Source: Sphingobacteriia bacterium
GTDB lineage: Bacteria; Bacteroidota; Bacteroidia; UBA7662
DNA: 38,690 nucleotides
NCBI GenBank assembly: GCA_009927485.1
Contig: RFMW01000108.1
Coordinates: 1 to 38,690, forward strand
Direction: 5' to 3'
In this document: positions 33,163 to 38,690 of the stretch, piece after piece
How positions within the stretch are numbered: the stretch's first letter is position 1
Layout: every line of letters begins with the position of its first letter
The notes under the pieces: generated by a model
The model's database searches: none
Told to the model about the DNA's origin: nothing
Seen by the model: only the letters and a program-made list of their open reading frames with translations
Made by a program: the position numbers and the translations under genes

Positions 33163-34086
33163 ATGCAGGATCATTCATCCACGATTATCGACTCATCCAG
33201 GGCCATCGCAACCCCGGAGAGACCGCGCAAGCCTTCCTGGTTGAGGGTCAAATTGCCTACCGGGCCGGAGTATCGCAAGGTGAGGGGTTTGGTGGATCAG
33301 TACCAATTGCACACCATCTGCGAGAGCGGGAATTGTCCGAATATGGGGGAATGTTGGGGTGCAGGCACGGCAACCTTTATGATTTTGGGGAACGTATGCA
33401 CGAGGGCCTGTTCTTTTTGTGCTGTAGCAACAGGACGGCCCGGGTTTCTGGATCTGGAGGAGCCTTATCGGGTGGCGGAAGCCATACGAAAAATGGAGGT
33501 ACAGCATGCGGTCATCACTTCGGTGAACCGGGATGAATTGCCGGATCGAGGAGCGGGGGTCTGGGCGGCCACGGTGCGGGAAATCCGCAGGCAATCGCCG
33601 AAGACCACCATGGAGACCCTGATTCCGGATGTCAAGGGAAATTGGGAAGCTTTGGACACCATTTTGGCTCAGCGCCCGGAGGTGGTATCGCATAATATGG
33701 AGACGGTGGCCCGCCTCTACCGGCAGGTCAGGCCACAGGCCCGCTACGAACGCAGTTTGGAACAATTGGCCCGCATCAAAGCTGCGGGCCTGCGTACCAA
33801 GACAGGTTTCATGGTGGGCCTGGGGGAGACCCCCGACGAGGTACGCCAGACTCTGGCTGATTTAATGCAATGCGGGGTTGATGTGGTGACCATTGGTCAG
33901 TACCTGCAACCCACCCAAATGCATTTGCCCGTTCACGAATTTGTAACACCGGAACGTTTTCAGGAGTATGCGGAATGGGGTTTGGGCATGGGTTTGGATT
34001 GGGTGGAATCGGGACCTTTGGTTCGTTCATCCTACCATGCTGAGCGGCATATTCATCGCAGAAATGGAGGGCAAAACCATGAGTAG
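33163..34086 (+). CDS. lipA: Lipoyl synthase
   Basis: LipA is a radical-SAM enzyme that inserts two sulphurs into octanoyl groups on the lipoyl domains of 2-oxoacid dehydrogenases and the glycine cleavage system. Both iron-sulphur motifs are intact: the auxiliary cluster C-x4-C-x5-C in [12 protein letters not shown] and the radical-SAM CTRACSFC. Also present are [34 protein letters not shown] and the final [12 protein letters not shown], whose serine-rich end carries the RSSY ligand region. I use the ATG at 33163 (MQDHSS), since the track's GTG lies inside the -7 element. It overlaps the next gene by 8 nt. Confidence 0.96.
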   Translation: MQDHSSTIIDSSRAIATPERPRKPSWLRVKLPTGPEYRKVRGLVDQYQLHTICESGNCPNMGECWGAGTATFMILGNVCTRACSFCAVATGRPGFLDLEEPYRVAEAIRKMEVQHAVITSVNRDELPDRGAGVWAATVREIRRQSPKTTMETLIPDVKGNWEALDTILAQRPEVVSHNMETVARLYRQVRPQARYERSLEQLARIKAAGLRTKTGFMVGLGETPDEVRQTLADLMQCGVDVVTIGQYLQPTQMHLPVHEFVTPERFQEYAEWGLGMGLDWVESGPLVRSSYHAERHIHRRNGGQNHE

Positions 34087-34387
34087 TGACCGAATTCAAC
34101 GCTCGACCCATCTTGGTTTAAAAGATTGGATTCAAGCGTGGGCAGGGCATTTTGGGCATCAAAAGCCATTGCAGCAAGAGCTTATCCGCATCGCCTGGGA
34201 GCAATGTGCAGGCCCTTTGATGGCCTCACAAACAACTGCCCTGAAATGGGATGGGGGTCATGTGGTGTACGTGCGCTTGGCTTCTTCGGCCGCAGCACAG
34301 GAATTGCGGTTGCGGCAGCAGGAATGGCTCAAGGCCATGGCCCTCGCCTTGAAGGAAATTCAGATCAACGAAATCAGAACATTTTAA
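34079..34387 (+). CDS. DUF721 domain protein (DciA-like)
   Basis: A 102-residue protein with the DUF721 pattern: [52 protein letters not shown]. The W-x2-x-x-G-P-x-x-A-x-x-T and the later V-x-x-x-S-x-x-x-x-Q-E-L positions are typical. Some DUF721 proteins (DciA) load the replicative helicase, but this short form contains only the core and that function is not shown here. I use the ATG at 34079, overlapping the lipA stop by 8 nt; the track start at 33968 lies inside lipA. Confidence 0.82.
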   Translation: MSSDRIQRSTHLGLKDWIQAWAGHFGHQKPLQQELIRIAWEQCAGPLMASQTTALKWDGGHVVYVRLASSAAAQELRLRQQEWLKAMALALKEIQINEIRTF

Positions 34388-34396
34388 TTATTCATT

Positions 34397-35014
34397 ATGA
34401 CAGCAGCTGGGAGCACATTGGTTTTGGTGAGGCATGGGCAGTCAAAGTGGAATTTGGAAAATCGATTCACCGGATGGGTGGATGTGGATTTGACAGCCAA
34501 AGGCGAAGACGAGGCGCGCTCGGCGGGTCAACGTTTGACGGGCTTGCGTTTTGACCAGGCCTTCTGTTCGGTCTTGACCAGGGCCAAGCGGACCTTGGAC
34601 TATATTCTAGCCGAAACAGGCCAAATCGATTGCTCCATCACCTGCGATGCGGCCTTGAACGAAAGAATGTACGGGGATTTGCAAGGTCTGAACAAGGACG
34701 AAACGGTGGCACGTTTTGGCGCGGAGCAGGTCCACCAATGGAGACGCAGCTACGATATTCCTCCTCCGGGTGGCGAAAGCCTCAAGGACACCGCGGATCG
34801 GGTGATCCCCTACTACGAGGCCCGCATTGCTCCGTTGTTACGAAGCGGTCAAAATATCCTGGTGGTTGCCCATGGCAATTCCTTGAGGGCCTTGGTCATG
34901 GCTTTGGAGGGGCTAAGTCCGGAACAAATCCTGCAATTTGAACTCCCCACCGCCACGCCGAGGGTTTATCGTTTGGATGAAAATCTCCGCGTCTTGTCCG
35001 CGGAAATGATTTGA
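34397..35014 (+). CDS. gpmA: 2,3-bisphosphoglycerate-dependent phosphoglycerate mutase
   Basis: The enzyme interconverts 3- and 2-phosphoglycerate in glycolysis through a phosphohistidine. Motifs are the catalytic [10 protein letters not shown] (about residue 10), [15 protein letters not shown], the [14 protein letters not shown] segment, [16 protein letters not shown] and the second histidine in [11 protein letters not shown]. The GWxD, ERxYGxLQGLNK and HGNSLRAL patterns distinguish it from broad-specificity histidine phosphatases. At 205 residues it is shorter than E. coli GpmA (250) because of a compact C-terminal half. It follows the DUF721 gene by 9 nt. Confidence 0.92.
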   Translation: MTAAGSTLVLVRHGQSKWNLENRFTGWVDVDLTAKGEDEARSAGQRLTGLRFDQAFCSVLTRAKRTLDYILAETGQIDCSITCDAALNERMYGDLQGLNKDETVARFGAEQVHQWRRSYDIPPPGGESLKDTADRVIPYYEARIAPLLRSGQNILVVAHGNSLRALVMALEGLSPEQILQFELPTATPRVYRLDENLRVLSAEMI

Positions 35015-35060
35015 TGCATTCGATAAGATTGATTTGATTCATCGGACAAAAATGATTTGA
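35007..35060 (+). repeat. Three 23-bp-spaced direct repeats TGATTTGA before moxR
   Basis: The octamer TGATTTGA starts at 35007, 35030 and 35053, exactly 23 bp apart. The first two 23-bp units agree at about 17 of 23 positions (TGATTTGATnCAT then GA-AA later). The first copy overlaps the gpmA stop; the third contains the TTTG -33 element of the moxR promoter. This looks like a set of regulator-binding sites on one helix face. Confidence 0.75.
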
Positions 35061-35087
35061 GCCACACCCCAAAGGGCGTTAAATTGC
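35056..35087 (+). promoter_or_regulatory. Promoter of moxR (TTTG-N20-TAAATTGC)
   Basis: TTTG at 35056-35059 is spaced 20 bp from TAAATTGC (35080-35087), which matches TAnnTTTG with two changes at the end. The spacing fits the Bacteroidota arrangement. The moxR ATG lies 4 nt after the -7 element, so a leaderless transcript is possible. Confidence 0.45.
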
Positions 35088-35091
35088 AGGC

Positions 35092-36060
35092 ATGAAATTG
35101 AATTACGCATCGGACCGCGAAGCGGTGGACGGATTGAGCGCTTTGTACCGTGAATTTTCTACGGAGGCCGCCAAAGTCGTTGTCGGTCAAAGCCAAGCCG
35201 TGCAGTCGGTATGGATGGCCTTGTTGGCCAACGGGCATTGTTTCTTGGTTGGGGTTCCGGGTCTTGCAAAGACCACCTTGGTGCAAACGATCAGTTCTGT
35301 TTTGGATTTGAGCTTTAACCGAATTCAATTTACCCCGGATTTGATGCCTGGAGATATCACCGGTTCTGAGATTTTGGACCAAAACCGGGCTTTCAAATTT
35401 ATCCCCGGTCCGTTGTTTGCCAACATGGTCTTGGCGGATGAGATTAACCGCACCCCGCCCAAAACCCAGTCAGCCTTGTTGGAGGCCATGCAAGAGCGGC
35501 AACTCACCGTAGGAGGGCAAACGCATCGTCTTCCCTCGCCGTTCTTTGTTTTGGCAACCCAGAATCCCATCGAGCAAGAGGGTACCTACCCTTTGCCGGA
35601 GGCTCAACTGGACCGCTTCATGTTTCAGATTCGCATGCAGTACCCGAGCCTTTCCGAAGAAATCCAGGTAGTTCGCCAAACCACCTCCTCCATCCCTGCG
35701 TTACCCAATAAGGTCATGGACGGGGAGACTTTGTTGTTTTTTCAGCAATTAATTCGTCGAATGCCCGTTACAGACCATGTGCTGGAATATGCAGTCCAAT
35801 TAGCCGCCTCGACCCGTCCCGGTTCGGAACAAGCCCGTGATTTCACCAAGGACTTGGTGCAATGGGGAGCGGGCCCCCGTGCGTCTCAATACTTGGTGCT
35901 GGGTGCCAAATGCCATGCAGCAACCCATGGGAAGTACAGCCCGGACATCGAAGACGTGAAGGCTGTCGCCCACGAAGTTCTCGCGCATCGCATGGTTTTG
36001 AATTACAAAGCAGAAGCCCAGGGCCTCCAAGCCGATGACCTTATCACGCGTCTGCTTTAA
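35092..36060 (+). CDS. MoxR-family AAA+ ATPase
   Basis: MoxR ATPases act as chaperones in assembling or activating multi-protein complexes, often with von Willebrand factor A proteins. The 322-residue product has Walker A GVPGLAKTT (about residue 54), TPDLMPGDITGSEI, Walker B VLADEINRTPPKTQSALLEAMQE, the sensor 1 ATQNPIEQEGTYPLPEAQLDRF and a C-terminal lid. No VWA, DUF58 or transglutaminase partner gene is next to it, unlike many MoxR operons; the following gene is a YugP peptidase on its own sigma-54-like promoter. The start is the ATG 4 nt after the proposed -7 element. Confidence 0.93.
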   Translation: MKLNYASDREAVDGLSALYREFSTEAAKVVVGQSQAVQSVWMALLANGHCFLVGVPGLAKTTLVQTISSVLDLSFNRIQFTPDLMPGDITGSEILDQNRAFKFIPGPLFANMVLADEINRTPPKTQSALLEAMQERQLTVGGQTHRLPSPFFVLATQNPIEQEGTYPLPEAQLDRFMFQIRMQYPSLSEEIQVVRQTTSSIPALPNKVMDGETLLFFQQLIRRMPVTDHVLEYAVQLAASTRPGSEQARDFTKDLVQWGAGPRASQYLVLGAKCHAATHGKYSPDIEDVKAVAHEVLAHRMVLNYKAEAQGLQADDLITRLL

Positions 36061-36096
36061 GCAGCTACATCGGTGGCTCGATCGACAACTTTGATT

Positions 36097-36113
36097 TTGG
36101 CACGAAATTTGAT
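36097..36113 (+). promoter_or_regulatory. Sigma-54-like -24/-12 promoter before the YugP peptidase
   Basis: The sequence TTGGCACGAAATTTGAT matches the sigma-54 consensus at the -24 element and spacing, but the -12 dinucleotide is GA rather than GC. Its first 15 bases are identical to the site at 1546-1560. It lies 40 nt before the ATG at 36153 and after the moxR stop. Confidence 0.55.
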
Positions 36114-36152
36114 GCATTTAACCCAAAACCTCTAAATCTTTATCTATGTATC

Positions 36153-36821
36153 ATGGTTCTTATGCTGGGTATCATGCTCGCCAGTTGGCTGGTTGGTGCT
36201 CGTTTCAAAAATCGTTTCAAACGCTATGCGGCGACGCCTCTTTATTCCGGATTGACCGGTGAAGAAGTTGCAAGGCGGATGTTATCCGAACATAACATTA
36301 GCAATGTTCAGGTGATTTCCACCGAGGGCCAATTGACAGACCACTACGATCCCAGCAAGCGGACAGTCAACCTTAGCCATGAAGTCTTTTACGGTCGTTC
36401 GGTAGCGGCTGCTGCTGTAGCGGCCCACGAGGTTGGTCATGCGGTCCAACACGCCACTGCCTATTCATGGTTGCAATTCCGATCCGCCATGGTGCCGGCC
36501 TTGAGCGTGACCAGTCGTTTCATGCCTTGGATACTCTTGATCGGTGTCCTTACCCTGCAGATTTTTCCTCAACTTTTGTTGTTAGGGATAATCCTTTTTG
36601 CGGGCACTACCCTTTTCACTTTCGTGACCTTGCCGGTTGAATTTGACGCTTCGCGTCGCGCTCTTGTTTGGCTGGATCGCAGCAACATTACCCACAGCCA
36701 ACAGCATACCATGGCCAAAGATGCCCTTCATTGGGCGGCGATGACTTACGTGATTGCAGCGCTTACGTCCTTGGCGACGCTTCTGTATTATGTGTCTATT
36801 TTCATGAACCGCAGGGACTAA
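36153..36821 (+). CDS. Zinc metallopeptidase of the YugP family
   Basis: The 222-residue membrane protein has the family architecture: an N-terminal membrane segment (MVLMLGIMLASWLVGARF), the polar domain with NLSHEVFYGRSVAAAAVAAHEVGHAVQHATAY (zinc site HEVGH near residue 91), two further hydrophobic segments (MPWILLIGVLTLQIFPQLLLLGIILF and VIAALTSLATLLYYVSIF), and VEFDASRRAL. YugP-type proteins are putative membrane zinc peptidases without known substrates. An alternative out-of-frame ATG lies at 36146 and is not used. Sigma-54 control is inferred from the upstream site. tatD starts 4 nt after its stop. Confidence 0.88.
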   Translation: MVLMLGIMLASWLVGARFKNRFKRYAATPLYSGLTGEEVARRMLSEHNISNVQVISTEGQLTDHYDPSKRTVNLSHEVFYGRSVAAAAVAAHEVGHAVQHATAYSWLQFRSAMVPALSVTSRFMPWILLIGVLTLQIFPQLLLLGIILFAGTTLFTFVTLPVEFDASRRALVWLDRSNITHSQQHTMAKDALHWAAMTYVIAALTSLATLLYYVSIFMNRRD

Positions 36822-36825
36822 GCGC

Positions 36826-37608
36826 TTGCTTACCGATACCCATTGCCATTTGTACGCCGACGCCTTTGACGAGGATCGATCGGAGGTGATGCGGCGGGCG
36901 GTGGTGGCAGGGGTTGGGCGCATTTTCTTGCCCAATGTGGATCTTGAATCTTGGAATAAACTCCCCGATTTGGTGGCCCAAAGTTCAACGGAACTTGGTT
37001 TGTACCCGATGTTGGGAATACACCCTTGCTCGGTTGAGGAGGGGTGGCTGGACCTATGGGATCAAATGAAATTAGCCTTGAGCCCAAACGCCCTTTCATT
37101 GAATTTTGTAGGTGTTGGTGAAATTGGCATTGATTTGTATTGGCGTCAAGATAATCTTGCCTTGCAACAAGAGGCCTTTCTGACCCAAGTTCACGAGGCC
37201 AACCGTTTGGATTTACCGGTTTGTATCCATTCCCGGGATAGCCTTGAATTGATTTTGGAACTCACCAAAGACCTGCCTTTCCGGGGCGTTTATCATTGTT
37301 ACGGAGGAACGCTGGAACAGGCCGAGGTCATCATGGAGCGTGGTCAGTACATGGGCATTGGAGGTACCGTGACCTTCAAAGCCAACCAAGGCCTTCGCGA
37401 TGTTCTAAAGCGTGTAGGGCCTGATCATGTGGTGATGGAAACGGATGCCCCCTATTTGGCCCCGGTTCCTCACCGTGGCCAGCGTAATGAACCGGCGATG
37501 ATGGCCCAGGTAGCGCAGTGTTTGGGCGACCTGTGGGGAATGAGTGCGGAGGAAGCGGGGGATCGATGCACCCGGAATGCTGCCGACCTTTGGCGAATTC
37601 CCAAATGA
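36826..37608 (+). CDS. tatD: TatD-family metal-dependent hydrolase (DNase)
   Basis: TatD proteins are metal-dependent nucleases with 3'-5' exonuclease and other DNA repair-linked activity. The 260-residue product carries the first metal motif THCHLY near the N-terminus, LGIHPCSVEE, GEIGIDLY (about residue 100), CIHSRDS, YHCYGG and METDAPYLAPVPHRGQRNEP, the last being the TatD hallmark. The start codon is TTG at 36826, 4 nt after the YugP stop; no ATG or GTG is nearer. Its TGA overlaps the ATG of the asparaginase gene by 4 nt. Confidence 0.94.
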   Translation: MLTDTHCHLYADAFDEDRSEVMRRAVVAGVGRIFLPNVDLESWNKLPDLVAQSSTELGLYPMLGIHPCSVEEGWLDLWDQMKLALSPNALSLNFVGVGEIGIDLYWRQDNLALQQEAFLTQVHEANRLDLPVCIHSRDSLELILELTKDLPFRGVYHCYGGTLEQAEVIMERGQYMGIGGTVTFKANQGLRDVLKRVGPDHVVMETDAPYLAPVPHRGQRNEPAMMAQVAQCLGDLWGMSAEEAGDRCTRNAADLWRIPK

Positions 37609-38669
37609 ACCTTGCCATGACCAGTTCGCTCCGATCGCATTCCTCCAGGATCCTTTTGATCTATACCGGGGGCACCATAGGAATGAAAGAAAGCTCGTCA
37701 GGCTTGGTGCCGGTTTCCTTGGAGGACCTGTTGGAACAGTTACCGGATATTGATGCCTTGCCGGTGGAGTTGACCTTGGTTTCTTTGGATCGGCCGATGG
37801 ACTCCTCGGATCTAAAACCGGAACATTGGGTTCAGATTGGGGCATTGATCCTCAAGCATTCTGCCGAGATGGACGCTTTTGTGGTATTGCATGGCACGGA
37901 TACCATGGCCTATTCGGCGGCTGCCTTGAGTTTCATGATGCAACAATTGGGAAAACCGGTCATCTTTACCGGATCGCAGCTACCCTTGGGTCATCCACGC
38001 TCTGATGCGGTATCGCATTGGATGAGCGCCTTGGAAGTGGCCATGGCCGTAGGTCCTGATGGCCTGCCCAGGGTCCCGGAGATTGCCTTGTACTTCAATC
38101 ATGCGTTGTACCGTGGCAACAGGGTGCGTAAACTGCACGCCATGGGCTTTGATGCGTTTGATTCGCCGAATTATCCCGTCCTTGCCAGGGCCGGAACCCG
38201 CATTGAATTTGCAGAGGAGGCTATAGGGCATGGAATTCCGGGTCAACCCTTACGACAAGGGCGTCCCGCCTGGTTTCCTGCCCTGGATCAAGGGGTCCTT
38301 TCGCTTAAATTGTTTCCAGGCTTGAGGCCCGATTTGTGGGAAGCTGCCCTGCACGACCCTACGGTCAAGGCAGTTCTCTTGGAAGCGTACGGTGCAGGGA
38401 ATATTCCGGCGGATGGGGACTTGTCTGAACTTTTGAGAGCCTTTGTTCAGCGAGGTGGACATTTGATCGCCCTAAGTCAATGCGTCGGCGGGCAGGTGGA
38501 TTTGACCCGTTACCAAAGCGGCCGCCGCTTGTTGGATTTGGGGGCCATATCGGGAATGGATATGACCTTCGAAGCGGCTTTGACCAAGACCATGCATTTG
38601 CTCGGTACCGGTGGCAGCGATTTCAGGGAGGCCTTCGGTCAATCCATCGCCGGAGAGCTGGGCAACTGA
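37605..38669 (+). CDS. ansA: Type I L-asparaginase
   Basis: The enzyme hydrolyses asparagine to aspartate and ammonia. The 354-residue product shows the two asparaginase threonine motifs, IYTGGTIGM near residue 20 and VLHGTDTMAY in the middle, plus FTGSQLPLGHPRSDA and YGAGNIP near the C-terminal domain. No signal peptide is evident after the ATG, so it is probably cytoplasmic, as expected for type I enzymes. ATGs at 37605 (overlapping tatD as ATGA) and 37617 are both possible. The track start at 37518 lies within tatD. Confidence 0.92.
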   Translation: MNLAMTSSLRSHSSRILLIYTGGTIGMKESSSGLVPVSLEDLLEQLPDIDALPVELTLVSLDRPMDSSDLKPEHWVQIGALILKHSAEMDAFVVLHGTDTMAYSAAALSFMMQQLGKPVIFTGSQLPLGHPRSDAVSHWMSALEVAMAVGPDGLPRVPEIALYFNHALYRGNRVRKLHAMGFDAFDSPNYPVLARAGTRIEFAEEAIGHGIPGQPLRQGRPAWFPALDQGVLSLKLFPGLRPDLWEAALHDPTVKAVLLEAYGAGNIPADGDLSELLRAFVQRGGHLIALSQCVGGQVDLTRYQSGRRLLDLGAISGMDMTFEAALTKTMHLLGTGGSDFREAFGQSIAGELGN

Positions 38670-38690
38670 ACAGTCCTTGCGGGCCAATTC

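Noticed and set aside
33120-33536. 138-aa plus-strand ORF overlapping the 5' part of lipA
   Set aside because: It runs in another frame across lipA's conserved iron-sulphur motifs, so it is a shadow frame.
36146-36200. Alternative ATG (MYHGSYAGYH) before the YugP gene
   Set aside because: It is in a different frame from the peptidase and yields no recognisable product; the ATG at 36153 gives the expected membrane N-terminus.

Overview
The window is about 38.7 kb of a Bacteroidota chromosome of moderate GC. Three things indicate this phylum: a giant secreted protein ending in a type IX secretion (Por) sorting domain, several Bacteroidota-restricted families (DUF2480, the coaX-linked outer-membrane protein, CPAY-type small lipoprotein), and -7 promoter elements of the TAnnTTTG type with little Shine-Dalgarno signal. 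I cannot assign an order or genus. It is a densely packed, mostly housekeeping region with no intergenic gap above about 150 bp. I see no phage, insertion sequence, rRNA or CRISPR.

Layout. At 1-140 a tRNA-Gln and a bidirectional terminator face ahcY (minus strand, methyl-cycle). At 1.5-2.0 kb a bacilliredoxin-like gene (plus strand) sits behind a near-perfect sigma-54 promoter. From 10.6 kb back to 2.05 kb runs a long minus-strand series: rsfS, ftsH, a LUD-domain protein, lpxH, prfA, tkt and a secreted amidohydrolase-like protein that has lost metal ligands. birA is divergent from rsfS, with -7 elements that face each other. At 11.5-12.1 kb an AT-rich DUF2281/PIN toxin-antitoxin pair separates birA from coaX.

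From 12.2 to 24.4 kb lies a plus-strand cell-envelope and maintenance series: coaX, an outer-membrane beta-barrel candidate, a TPR protein, lptC, a CNNM/CorC-type membrane protein, a PpiD/SurA-like foldase, DUF2480, a lytic transglycosylase and uvrA, ending in a hairpin terminator. From 24.5 to 32.05 kb is one 2524-residue surface or secreted protein. It has G8-like, MAM-like and FN3-like modules, two arrays of a cysteine-containing repeat around a cohesin-like domain, then a dockerin-like segment, a second cohesin-like domain and a T9SS sorting tail. A strong terminator follows.

The last part (32.1-38.7 kb) holds a tiny lipoprotein and an outer-membrane protein, then lipA, a DciA-like DUF721 gene, gpmA, moxR (preceded by three 23-bp-spaced direct repeats), a YugP-type zinc peptidase with a second sigma-54-like site, tatD and a type I asparaginase.

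The least routine items are the cohesin/dockerin/T9SS protein with its duplicated repeat block and internal codon-usage shift, the two sigma-54 sites sharing 15 identical bases, and the direct-repeat array before moxR. All functional names rest on motif recognition by eye; no database search was run.
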